15,457 bases of DNA from an uncultured Clostridia bacterium (lineage in GTDB: Bacteria; Bacillota; Clostridia; Oscillospirales; Acutalibacteraceae), in NCBI GenBank assembly GCA_937884995.1, contig CAKZZL010000013.1, forward strand, positions 1 through 15,457, written 5' to 3'. Both the position numbers and the translations under genes were made by a program. The notes beneath the pieces were generated by a model, which was given only the letters and a program-made list of their open reading frames with translations, was not told the DNA's origin and made no database searches. Below are positions 1 to 7,372 of this stretch, in pieces. Positions within the stretch are counted from its first letter, which is position 1. The number at the start of each line of letters is the position of its first letter.

Positions 1-591
1 GTATCTCTGGACTCCGAGCAGACCCAGACTGCGGGAATCCGCACGGATAAGTTTCTTTGAACGTGACTGCATCATATATGCGACCACGGAAAACGGATCG
101 TATTCCTTTGCATTATTGCGCAGATGGATCTCGACAGAGCCGTTGCCGGGTACTATTAGCGAAAGCTGGGACAATACGCTGCTATGTGTCTGTTCATGCT
201 CACTTATTGCCTCGCATATCTCTTCAAGTGACAGACGCACGCGTGATCGCGTGATCTTTTGTATATCATATTCCGTCAGAAATATATCTATCGCGTCAAG
301 CTCTTTGAAAAATTCTTTGTTATTGTTCGAAAAGGAAGTATGATATACCGCTGTGCCGTCATCTCCCGCTTTTTTCCTGCTTATACGGCTCACTATGAAG
401 AATACAGCCTGCGAAAGCACCTCTGTAAGCGGATAGACAAACCATATGGCGCTCTTTCCCGCAAGAGACAGCGCCAGAAGCACGGGAACGCTGAATCCGA
501 GCTGACGCAGAAATACCAGCAGAAATACCTTCTTGTCATCACCCACCGACTGGGTGACATTCTGCAGCAGCAGCGATATTCTGGGTGCTGC
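1..591 (-). pseudogene. MATE-like transporter C-terminus fused to HATPase-type domain, 5'-truncated and running off the window
   Basis: Reading the minus strand from 591 to 1 gives 197 open codons with no stop. The reading frame is closed upstream by a TGA at 592-594, and there is no good start codon or ribosome binding site. The first ~70 residues resemble the last two helices of a MATE drug/Na+ antiporter: a QNVTQSVGDDKK-like loop, a hydrophobic helix starting FLLVFLRQLGFSVPVLL, then AIWFVYPLTEVLSQAVFFIV, ending in a basic RISRKK. The rest is soluble and resembles an anti-sigma/RsbW-type HATPase domain: an LSLEEICEAI helix in the N-box position, EIHLRNNAKEYDPF as the G1-like strand and turn, and SRSLGLLGVQRY near the G2 position. 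MATE-ATPase fusions are known in Clostridia from general recall. The missing N-terminal ~10 helices and the higher G+C than the neighbouring DNA suggest a truncation junction near 592-600 or a mis-joined contig. Confidence 0.6.
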
Positions 592-638
592 TCAACAGAG
601 CAAGTAAAGACGAGAAATAAAAACAAGGGGATCAGAAT

Positions 639-2009
639 ATGGACTATGATGTCATAATAATCGGAGCAGGCCCTGGCGGAATTTATTCAGCCTATGAGCT
701 TGTTAAACTAAACCCTGATATAAAAGTTGCAGTGTTTGAAGCCGGCAACGAGCTCTCAAAGCGTAAATGCCCTATAGACGGGGATAAAGTAAAAAGTTGT
801 ATTAATTGCAAAATCTGTTCTATAATGAGTGGATTCGGCGGTGCAGGAGCTTTCTCTGACGGAAAATACAACATTACAAATGACTTCGGCGGCACACTTT
901 ATGAGTATATCGGCCGTGAAAAAGCAATAGAACTTATGAAGTATGTTGATGATATTAACATGGCAAACGGCGGGGAAGGTACAAAGCTGTATACTACAGC
1001 AGGAACTGAATTTAAGAAAAAGTGTATAGAAAACAAACTTACTTTGCTTGATGCATCCGTTCGCCATCTTGGAACCGATAAAAACTATATTGTCCTTGAG
1101 AATTTATATGATCAATTAAAAGATAAGGTTGAATTTTTCTTTACAACACCCATAACAGGTGTAAAGAAGACAGATAAGGGTAAATATGAAGTCGAATATG
1201 ACGGCGGCAAAGCGAGTTCCGATTATTGCATTATATCCGTAGGTAGAAGCGGCAGTAAATGGATGCAGAAGATTTGCGAAGAAATGGACATCCCGACAGA
1301 GTCAAGCAGAGTTGACCTTGGTGTCAGAGTTGAACTTCCTGCGGTTGTATTTGAGGATTTAACAAAAGAACTCTATGAAGGAAAGATAGTATACAGAACC
1401 AAAAAGTTTGAAGACAGAGTGCGTACATTCTGTATGAATCCTCATGGTGCAGTTGTTAATGAGAACACAAACGGCATTATTACTGTAAACGGACACAGTT
1501 ATGAAGACCCGAAACTGCAAACAGAAAATACCAATTTTGCACTTTTGGTCGGAAAACATTTTTCCGAGCCATTCAAAAACAGCAATGAATACGGCGAAAG
1601 CATCTCACGCCTTTCAAATATGCTTGGCGGCGGGGTAATTGTACAAAGATTCGGAGACCTTGAAAAGGGCAGAAGAAGTAATGAAAAACGAATCATGGAA
1701 GGCTCCGTAAGGCCGACACTGAAAGCAACACCCGGAGATCTCAGCCTTGTACTTCCCAAAAGGATACTGGATGGCATCATAGAAATGATTTATGCCCTTG
1801 ATAAGATAGCTCCCGGTACGGCAAACGACGACACACTGCTTTACGGTGTCGAAGTCAAGTTCTACAATATGGAAGTAAAGGTTAATGAAAATCTTGAAAC
1901 CTCTTACCCGGGACTCTATGTAATAGGTGACGGCAGCGGCGTTACACACTCGCTTTCACATGCATCTGCAAGCGGCGTATATGTAGCAAGACAAATCGTA
2001 AATAAGTAA
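639..2009 (+). CDS. NAD(P)/FAD-dependent dehydrogenase (COG2509-like)
   Basis: 456 residues, the usual length for the COG2509 group of FAD-dependent dehydrogenases. The N-terminus carries a Rossmann dinucleotide-binding motif, IIIGAGPGG (residues ~6-14), followed ~20 residues later by the acidic end of the second strand (VFEAG). A cysteine-rich segment (C44, C54, C57, C60) runs into SGFGGAGAFSDGK, characteristic of this family and possibly redox-active or metal-binding. The C-terminal LYVIGDGSG and ASASGVYVARQIV is the second FAD-contacting motif. The ATG is preceded by AAGGGG with a suitable spacing. The substrate is unknown. No convincing promoter lies in the ~45 bp between the start and the composition break at ~595, so its native promoter may have been lost. 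The gene is convergent with the sugar symporter and they share the hairpin at 2016-2041. Family is fairly sure, reaction is not. Confidence 0.85.
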   Translation: MDYDVIIIGAGPGGIYSAYELVKLNPDIKVAVFEAGNELSKRKCPIDGDKVKSCINCKICSIMSGFGGAGAFSDGKYNITNDFGGTLYEYIGREKAIELMKYVDDINMANGGEGTKLYTTAGTEFKKKCIENKLTLLDASVRHLGTDKNYIVLENLYDQLKDKVEFFFTTPITGVKKTDKGKYEVEYDGGKASSDYCIISVGRSGSKWMQKICEEMDIPTESSRVDLGVRVELPAVVFEDLTKELYEGKIVYRTKKFEDRVRTFCMNPHGAVVNENTNGIITVNGHSYEDPKLQTENTNFALLVGKHFSEPFKNSNEYGESISRLSNMLGGGVIVQRFGDLEKGRRSNEKRIMEGSVRPTLKATPGDLSLVLPKRILDGIIEMIYALDKIAPGTANDDTLLYGVEVKFYNMEVKVNENLETSYPGLYVIGDGSGVTHSLSHASASGVYVARQIVNK

Positions 2010-2015
2010 AAAAAA

Positions 2016-2041
2016 TAACGGTCACGACAATGTGACCGTTA
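2016..2041. terminator. Bidirectional intrinsic terminator between convergent genes
   Basis: A perfect 10-bp inverted repeat (TAACGGTCAC at 2016-2025, GTGACCGTTA at 2032-2041) encloses a 6-nt loop. On the minus strand the stem is followed by a run of eight U (complement of the A tract 2008-2015), so it is a strong terminator for the symporter gene that ends at 2053. For the plus-strand dehydrogenase the downstream tail is only weakly U-rich. Confidence 0.85.
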
Positions 2042-2052
2042 AATTATGTACT

Positions 2053-3519
2053 TTATTCGCTGATTGCTTCTGCTGTATCTGCAGAGCCTTCTGTGGCATT
2101 ATTATCTTCTCTGACAATCTTGTAAATAGGTTCAAGCTTTTCTTTTGTGAGAGGATACGCAAACTTATACAGGATCCAGATAAGTGTGTATGTGATGGCA
2201 GGTATCAATGTACATATTGTAAGAATGCCCTCACTTACTCCGGCTTTGTAGCCTATTCTTGTCATCTCTTCCGTGTATCCTACTTTATTTAAGAGCATGA
2301 GACCTACATAATCTGCAATGGTCTGACCGAGTTTACGTGAGAAAGTATATACGGCATAAACTGCACTTTCCGAACGTATGCCTGTCTTTACATATTGGTA
2401 GTCAATAACGTCTGCGACAACTGCCCAGTTTGTGATAGATACGAAAGAATAACCGAAACCTATAATAAAGAGGGTAATCATGAATATCCAGGATTGATCG
2501 CGGCCCGGCTTAATTATGAAACAAAGGATTGCAGCTGCTGCAGCAAACATTGAACCGAAACCTGCAAGTTCCTTCTTACCAAAGCGTTTAACAAGTTTTG
2601 GTGTGAAGAGAATCATGATTGCCATAGGCAGATATTGAGCTATAGATCCTATAATTGAAAGATTGGTATTTTCAAAATAGTTTTTATATAAATAGTTGTT
2701 ATATGAAGCAAATTGCAATTGTCCGCTTATGAGAATGCCTGTAATTGCAAGAACTACAAAGGGACGGCTTTTCAGCATTCCGACATATGCTTCCTTCATA
2801 TTGAACTTTGGCTTAGCTTCGGATTTTACGCGTTCTTTTGTGGAGAAATAACAGCCCATATAGAAAATGATGGCCAAAATGCACATAGCAAGTGCAAAGT
2901 GGAACATGCCGGATGAACTTGCTGTGTTAAATGTTGTTCCGTCTGCACGTGTATGAGTGTCATATATGAGCAGGGGAGCTACAAGCAATGGAGCAGCACC
3001 GCCGATGCCTCCGCCTATAGCACGGAAAGTAGAAAGAAGTGTTCTGCCTTCCGGATCATCTGTTATTACAGAAGCAAGGGACCCAAAAGGAACATTGATT
3101 CCGGTATACATCATACCAAATGCTATATATGTTACATATGCAAAGGCAAGAATAAGCACAGAATTTTTTGTGTGTTTTGATATGTCATAGAAACACAGCA
3201 TCTGAGCCAAAGCTACCGGCACAGCAACCCACTTAAGGTATGGCCTGTATTTGCCGCTCTTTTTAGGAGACCGTTTTGCAACAATTGCTCCCCATAAGGG
3301 ATCGTTTATAGCATCCCAGAGTCTTGTAACAAGAAACAAAGTTGCAACCTTGTTGGCTGCAATTTTTAATACATCCGTGTAAAAAATCTTCAAAGCATAT
3401 GATACATAAGTAAGTACGAAAAGGTTGCCTGCATCACCAAGCGCATAGCCCATTGCTTCCTTGATACCTATCTTATTCGGATGTACATTTGTGCTAATTT
3501 CTTTTTTGCTTTTGCCCAT
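2053..3519 (-). CDS. GPH-family (MelB-like) sugar:cation symporter
   Basis: 488 residues, typical of the glycoside-pentoside-hexuronide:cation symporter family (12 membrane helices, MelB fold). The N-terminal GYALGDAGNLFVLTYVSYALKIFYTDVL matches the family start. The motif DAINDPLWGAIV (the conserved D and NDP of helix 2) and the loop KSGKYRPYLKW carry the family's cation-site and loop 2-3 signatures. Many hydrophobic helices follow, and a charged tail lies in the cytoplasm. It probably imports a glycoside or oligosaccharide with Na+ or H+, but no glycoside hydrolase is next to it, so the sugar cannot be named. The ATG at 3517-3519 has an AGGGA ribosome binding site at 3530-3534. It has its own promoter and terminator and is divergent from the DUF2130 gene, sharing a 235-bp control region. 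Confidence 0.9.
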   Translation of the reverse strand: MGKSKKEISTNVHPNKIGIKEAMGYALGDAGNLFVLTYVSYALKIFYTDVLKIAANKVATLFLVTRLWDAINDPLWGAIVAKRSPKKSGKYRPYLKWVAVPVALAQMLCFYDISKHTKNSVLILAFAYVTYIAFGMMYTGINVPFGSLASVITDDPEGRTLLSTFRAIGGGIGGAAPLLVAPLLIYDTHTRADGTTFNTASSSGMFHFALAMCILAIIFYMGCYFSTKERVKSEAKPKFNMKEAYVGMLKSRPFVVLAITGILISGQLQFASYNNYLYKNYFENTNLSIIGSIAQYLPMAIMILFTPKLVKRFGKKELAGFGSMFAAAAAILCFIIKPGRDQSWIFMITLFIIGFGYSFVSITNWAVVADVIDYQYVKTGIRSESAVYAVYTFSRKLGQTIADYVGLMLLNKVGYTEEMTRIGYKAGVSEGILTICTLIPAITYTLIWILYKFAYPLTKEKLEPIYKIVREDNNATEGSADTAEAISE

Positions 3520-3553
3520 TTCAAATGACTCCCTAATCAGTTTTTACTAAGAA

Positions 3554-3582
3554 ATTATACCATAGGGGAATTATAAAATCAA
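3554..3582 (-). promoter_or_regulatory. Sigma-A-type promoter for the GPH symporter
   Basis: On the minus strand TTGATT (3577-3582), a 17-bp spacer, then TATAAT (3554-3559) with an extended TG element just upstream of the -10. It lies ~35 bp before the symporter start. Confidence 0.8.
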
Positions 3583-3616
3583 TGAATCAAATGCTTTTGT
3601 CCGAAAAGATTTTTAT

Positions 3617-3670
3617 AAAGTAAATTCCCAAAGTAAATTCCACTGTGGAATTTAGAAGTAGAATTTAGTG
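3617..3670. promoter_or_regulatory. Symmetric array of four TAAATTC/GAATTTA half-sites, putative operator
   Basis: Two direct copies of AAAGTAAATTCC (3617-3628 and 3630-3641) are followed by two inverted copies with core GAATTTA (3648-3654 and 3661-3667). Core starts are 3621, 3634, 3648 and 3661, so the steps are 13, 14 and 13 bp. The inner pair forms a perfect 10-bp palindrome around 3644 (TAAATTCCAC / GTGGAATTTA). The whole array is symmetric about that base and sits between the divergent promoters of the symporter and the DUF2130 gene, so a regulator bound here could control either or both. Confidence 0.55.
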
Positions 3671-3687
3671 TGGGTGCTAGTTTACAA

Positions 3688-3716
3688 TTGACTATACGGA
3701 AAAATATTGGTAAAAT
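3688..3716 (+). promoter_or_regulatory. Sigma-A-type promoter for the DUF2130 gene
   Basis: TTGACT (3688-3693), 17-bp spacer, TAAAAT (3711-3716). Predicted start of transcription is near 3723, giving a leader of ~30 nt with a GAGGAG ribosome binding site at 3741-3746, 8 nt before the ATG. Confidence 0.8.
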
Positions 3717-3754
3717 TTTCTTAATGATACTTATATATATGAGGAGTATTTATC

Positions 3755-4948
3755 ATGCAGGATATCAAATGCCCAAAGTGCGGAGAAATTTTTAAGATTG
3801 ATGATTCCGGCTATACAGCTATAGTCAAGCAAATTCGCGATAAGGAATTTGAAAAAGAAATCAAAACAAATAAAGATTTTTACGAAAATGAAAAGGAAAG
3901 CGCAGTTAAAGTTGCGCTTGCTGAATTAAACACTGAGAAAGACAAGCTTATTGCTGAAAAAGAAAAAACAATTGAAAAACTTAAAAGTGATCTGGAACTC
4001 GGCAAGGCAAAAACAGATCTTGAAATCAATAAGGCTGTTCAGGAAAAAGAAACTGAGATACTGGAACTTAGAAAAGAACTGACTTTGGAAAAGAAAGAAC
4101 GTGAGCTCAGTGAAAAAACACTTAAAGAAAGATATGACGGTGAGCTCAAAGGTAAAGATGAGCAAATTGCTTTCTATAGGGATCTGAAGGCACGTCTGTC
4201 AACCAAGATGGTTGGAGAGACACTCGAGCAGCATTGCGAAATTGAGTTTAACAAGCTCCGTGCAACCGGCTTCCAAAATGCATATTTTGAAAAGGACAGT
4301 GACGCCAGCAACGGCACGAAAGGCGACTATATATATCGTGAGACATCTGCTGACGGAGTTGAGTTCATATCCATTATGTTTGAAATGAAAAATGAAATGG
4401 AAGGAACCGAAAAGAAACATAAAAACGAGGATTTCTTTAAGAAACTGGACAAAGACCGTAATGATAAAGGCTGTGAATATGCAGTCTTAGTATCCATGCT
4501 TGAACCTGACAGTGATTTATATAACACGGGAATAGTTGATGTTTCATACAGGTATCCGAAAATGTATGTAATTCGTCCGCAGTTCTTTATACCTATCATT
4601 ACTATTTTGAGAAATGCCGCCGAAAATTCAATCTCTTATCGCAGGGAACTGGCACTTGTGAAAGAACAAAATATAGATATTACAAATTTTGAATCTCAAA
4701 TAGAAGATTTTAAGGAAAAGTTCGGACGGAATTACAGAATTGCAAGTGAAAAGTTCAATACTGCCATAGAAGAAATCGACAAATCCATCAATCACCTTCA
4801 AAAGATAAAGGATGCATTGCTTTCATCGGAAAACAACCTGAGACTGGCAAATAACAGGGCAGAGGACCTGTCAATAAAGAAACTGACTAAAGGAAATCCC
4901 ACAATGGCTAAAAAGTTTGAAGAAATTAAGGAAGAGAAAGAAGACTAA
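3755..4948 (+). CDS. DUF2130 (COG4487) coiled-coil protein with possible PD-(D/E)XK nuclease core
   Basis: 397 residues. The N-terminus has one CPKC knuckle (C6, C9). Residues ~25-145 are a highly charged Lys/Glu coiled coil. Residues ~145-390 match the DUF2130 domain as I recall it, with YRDLKARLSTKMVGETLEQHCE at its start. In it are E156, then GD at 190-191, then FEMKNE with E210 and K212. This E...D...ExK order is the layout of a PD-(D/E)XK nuclease active site, and the coiled-coil-plus-nuclease build recalls RmuC. That reading is my inference. A second helical coil (~305-350) and a basic-acidic tail close the protein. It is a single-gene transcript with a strong promoter and GAGGAG site. 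The function of the family is not established; a role in DNA or stress metabolism is plausible. Confidence 0.85.
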   Translation: MQDIKCPKCGEIFKIDDSGYTAIVKQIRDKEFEKEIKTNKDFYENEKESAVKVALAELNTEKDKLIAEKEKTIEKLKSDLELGKAKTDLEINKAVQEKETEILELRKELTLEKKERELSEKTLKERYDGELKGKDEQIAFYRDLKARLSTKMVGETLEQHCEIEFNKLRATGFQNAYFEKDSDASNGTKGDYIYRETSADGVEFISIMFEMKNEMEGTEKKHKNEDFFKKLDKDRNDKGCEYAVLVSMLEPDSDLYNTGIVDVSYRYPKMYVIRPQFFIPIITILRNAAENSISYRRELALVKEQNIDITNFESQIEDFKEKFGRNYRIASEKFNTAIEEIDKSINHLQKIKDALLSSENNLRLANNRAEDLSIKKLTKGNPTMAKKFEEIKEEKED

Positions 4949-4967
4949 ATCTTTTAATACGACAAAA

Positions 4968-4997
4968 ATCCCCTTGGTGTTCTGACATCAAGGGGAT
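4968..4997. terminator. Bidirectional intrinsic terminator between DUF2130 gene and nitroreductase gene
   Basis: A 12-bp stem (ATCCCCTTGGTG at 4968-4979, CATCAAGGGGAT at 4986-4997, one G-U pair) with a 6-nt loop. On the minus strand it is followed by five U (complement of 4964-4968), so it best serves the operon that ends at 5018. It also closes the plus-strand gene ending at 4948. Confidence 0.75.
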
Positions 4998-5017
4998 AAC
5001 TTATATCTATGTATATA

Positions 5018-5785
5018 TCAAATATATTGAATATCTCTTTTCTTTCGCGGTGCAATGCGCTTGTACTCAACATCAGGATAGCCGATGATCATACAAGTTG
5101 CAACTTTATGGCCTTTGGGAAGTTTAAGCATTCTTTGTATTTTTGGGTTCATTTTGGCAACTGAACAAAAGAACCCACTGTAAAGGACACCGAGTCCGAG
5201 ACTGTTCGCCTGAATTTCCATGTATGCACTTGCCAAAGCAGAATTTACCTTGTCATGTCCGGTTACGACAATTACAAGCGGCGCATTCTTAAAGAAGAAA
5301 TGATCATCAATTACAACATTTTTGAGAGAGTTAGAAAATTTTGATCCGAGTGTGGCACCGTTTCTGAAAAGCTTTACGCATTCCTTTTCGATTATATCCC
5401 GTTTGGAATCCAATATCCTGAAAGCAACATTCTGAGAATTTGCACCTGTCGGGGCATATCTTCCGGCTTCAAGGATTTTCTCTATCTTTTCTTTCTCAAC
5501 TGCCATGTCCTTGTATTGCCGAATAGTTCGTCTGCTCTTTATGGCTCTTAAGAGAAGTTCGTCATCAATATCTGTCATTGAAGCAATTATATCTGTTCCT
5601 TCAAGATCATAGGAGGGCATATCCACAGCACCTACGGGACATATGGCATAACAGTGACCGCATTCAATGCAAGACTTGAGAACATTTGCTTTACCATCTT
5701 TTAAATAAATTGCAAATGATACGCAATCCTTGACACATTTTCCACATCCGATGCATTTTTCCTTATCTATTTGTATTTTATCCAT
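5018..5785 (-). CDS. Ferredoxin-nitroreductase fusion protein
   Basis: 255 residues. The N-terminal ~60 residues form a bacterial 2[4Fe-4S] ferredoxin domain: C11, C14, C17, C21 and C39, C42, C45, C49 (CIGCGKCVKDC and CIECGHCYAICP). From ~residue 75 a nitroreductase (FMN) domain follows: AIKSRRTIRQYKD binds the FMN phosphate in this family, and RYAPTGANSQNVAF is the usual second motif. The C-terminal LPKGHKVATCMIIGYP closes the fold. Such fusions accept electrons from a ferredoxin or flavodoxin and reduce an unknown substrate. The start overlaps the end of the radical SAM gene by 8 bp (ATGGATAA), so the two are translationally coupled. It is the last gene of the flavodoxin operon, before the 4968-4997 terminator. 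Confidence 0.88.
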   Translation of the reverse strand: MDKIQIDKEKCIGCGKCVKDCVSFAIYLKDGKANVLKSCIECGHCYAICPVGAVDMPSYDLEGTDIIASMTDIDDELLLRAIKSRRTIRQYKDMAVEKEKIEKILEAGRYAPTGANSQNVAFRILDSKRDIIEKECVKLFRNGATLGSKFSNSLKNVVIDDHFFFKNAPLVIVVTGHDKVNSALASAYMEIQANSLGLGVLYSGFFCSVAKMNPKIQRMLKLPKGHKVATCMIIGYPDVEYKRIAPRKKRDIQYI

Positions 5786-6878
5786 TTTGCACCTCTGAAT
5801 TTAAGATGGCTTCAACCTTTTCTTTGTTCATATATAAAGTGCAGCCTCCGACATGATCATCCTGCAAAAGCCCTTCTGTTTGCAGTGCCCTGAAAAGAGG
5901 AGACTTTAATGCTTCCTTTAATGAACTGTTCTTTACATTAATGTCTGAATAAGGGGAAAACGGACAAGGTTCAGCTCCGCCATGAGAATTGATGTGGAAA
6001 AAACCACGTCCTGCTGCAACACATCCGCCTGAGCTCTTTTCATCCCCGGGGAATGAAATGAATACCATATTGCGTTTTTTACGTCTCAGTCTTTTTACTG
6101 ATTTCCTCATGAATTCCTCTTGACTTTCCGATGGCGCAAGATATGTGCTTTCATCAGTTACAGGTACATATTCAACATAAATAACTGCTTTGCAACCAAG
6201 ACTATAGAGTTCCTCAAGAAAACTGTCGGAATAGACTTCATCTATATTTTCGCTGGTTACCGTGACTGAAACACCGAAAACCATATTACGGCTTTGTATA
6301 TTTTGCATGGCACCCGTAACTTTTTTATATATGCCTTCTCCTCGGCGCTCATCTGTGATCTTTTCATCACCCTCGATGCTGATTATGGGGAGTAGGTTTC
6401 TGTTTTCATTAAGCATATCAAGATATTTTTTATGCAGATATGTCCCGTTTGTGAAAATCGGAAACAAAATATCCTTATGCTCTGCAGCACGTTTGATTAC
6501 GTCATATCGCATAAGCGGTTCGCCGCCTGCTAACAATATGAAACTTATACCAAGCTTCTCAGCTTCAGAAAAGATCTTGTTCCAGTCATCACCGGTAAGC
6601 TGGTCAACCGGAGCATTGTCTGTGCATGCATGGTTGCTTCTTGAGTAACATCCGGCACAATGCAGGTTGCATGAGCTTGTGATACTGGCTATTAAGAATG
6701 GAGGAATGTGTTCTCCTTCTTTTTTTGCGGCATAGCGCTTTTTTGATGCCTTACGACTGGATACAGCGAACTGTTTCATAAATTTATTTTCTTTTTCATT
6801 CTTAGCCGTTGCACGAAGAGAATCGGTGACTACTCTGACAACACCGTGTGTCATATATCGTTGAATATTTAAAGCCAT
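5778..6878 (-). CDS. Radical SAM protein with SPASM/Twitch-like C-terminus
   Basis: 366 residues. The radical SAM cluster motif is C70-x3-C74-x2-C77 (SSCNLHCAGCYS). The SAM-binding AGGEP lies at ~117-121, and further barrel motifs follow (PIFTNGTYL, ISIEGDE, VFGVSVTVTSENID). The C-terminus has three cysteines, ~286, ~305 (GGAEPCPFSPYSDINVKN-type strand) and ~346, arranged like a reduced SPASM or Twitch auxiliary-cluster domain. Members of this group modify peptides or small-molecule cofactors, but no precursor peptide gene is visible nearby, so the substrate is unknown. The N-terminal ~60 residues are basic and precede the barrel. It starts 3 nt after the flavodoxin stop codon, with GGAG at a good spacing, and overlaps the nitroreductase by 8 bp. 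Flavodoxin could supply the electrons that start the radical reaction. Confidence 0.88.
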   Translation of the reverse strand: MALNIQRYMTHGVVRVVTDSLRATAKNEKENKFMKQFAVSSRKASKKRYAAKKEGEHIPPFLIASITSSCNLHCAGCYSRSNHACTDNAPVDQLTGDDWNKIFSEAEKLGISFILLAGGEPLMRYDVIKRAAEHKDILFPIFTNGTYLHKKYLDMLNENRNLLPIISIEGDEKITDERRGEGIYKKVTGAMQNIQSRNMVFGVSVTVTSENIDEVYSDSFLEELYSLGCKAVIYVEYVPVTDESTYLAPSESQEEFMRKSVKRLRRKKRNMVFISFPGDEKSSGGCVAAGRGFFHINSHGGAEPCPFSPYSDINVKNSSLKEALKSPLFRALQTEGLLQDDHVGGCTLYMNKEKVEAILNSEVQNG

Positions 6879-6881
6879 AGC

Positions 6882-7277
6882 TTACTCCAAAATCATTTCT
6901 TTACCGAAATTTTCAGCGTCAAATAGCCTCTTGTCAATCATTGCTGCCTGTGCATAGAAACTGTTATCCGAAACATTGATTCCTTTCTTTTTTAAAGATT
7001 TTTTTAATGCGATAACTGTTCTTCTGGACCAATTTGAGGTAGTGAAAAGAATAACCTTGCCGACTTTATCAGGAGATAAATTTTCAGCATACTCTTTAAG
7101 CTCCGGTGCCATGATATTGGCATAAGGTGCGCCGCCGAGGAAAAGAATGTCGACCTTTTCTTTAAGTGCGGGTTCCTGAGTTACAGAGCAAGCATCTGTC
7201 TCTGCACCTCTTGCAATAGCTCTTGCGATTTTTTCAGTTCTTCCGGATTTGGAATAATATCTGACAGCTGTTTTCAT
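6882..7277 (-). CDS. Flavodoxin-family protein
   Basis: 131 residues, slightly short for a flavodoxin (~140-170). The N-terminal MKTAVRYYSKSGRTEKIA is the FMN-phosphate loop (S-x-S/G-R-T-x-K). VDILFLGGAPYAN matches the second FMN-contact loop, and KVILFTTSNWSRRT the third strand and loop. The Asp/Tyr stacking residue of classic flavodoxins is not obvious, so FMN binding may be altered. It is the first gene of a tight three-gene operon (3-nt gap, then 8-bp overlap) with the radical SAM enzyme and the ferredoxin-nitroreductase, which makes it their likely electron donor. An AAGGAG ribosome binding site lies 8 nt before the ATG. Confidence 0.82.
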   Translation of the reverse strand: MKTAVRYYSKSGRTEKIARAIARGAETDACSVTQEPALKEKVDILFLGGAPYANIMAPELKEYAENLSPDKVGKVILFTTSNWSRRTVIALKKSLKKKGINVSDNSFYAQAAMIDKRLFDAENFGKEMILE

Positions 7278-7323
7278 AGTGAATGCTCCTTCAAATTTTG
7301 CAAAATTAAATTTTACACAACTT

Positions 7324-7352
7324 ATTTTAGCGTACTAACCTATTTTTTTCAA
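7324..7352 (-). promoter_or_regulatory. Sigma-A-type promoter for the flavodoxin-radical SAM-nitroreductase operon
   Basis: On the minus strand TTGAAA (7347-7352), a 17-bp spacer, TAAAAT (7324-7329), ~47 bp before the flavodoxin ATG. The upstream oxidoreductase gene stops only ~20 bp before this promoter with no GC-rich terminator, so read-through from it is also possible. Confidence 0.7.
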
Positions 7353-7372
7353 TAGTTTAAGCAAAAATTTTT

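Noticed and set aside
57..657. Several overlapping plus-strand open frames over 57-657
   Set aside because: They lie antisense to the coherent MATE-ATPase translation, have no ribosome binding sites and give low-complexity or Arg/Cys-rich translations.
3617..3670. CRISPR-like repeat array
   Set aside because: Units are only ~13 bp, with two in each orientation and no spacers; it fits an operator.
5018..7352. RiPP biosynthetic cluster around the radical SAM gene
   Set aside because: No short precursor-like gene with a ribosome binding site and no protease or transporter of that type is adjacent.
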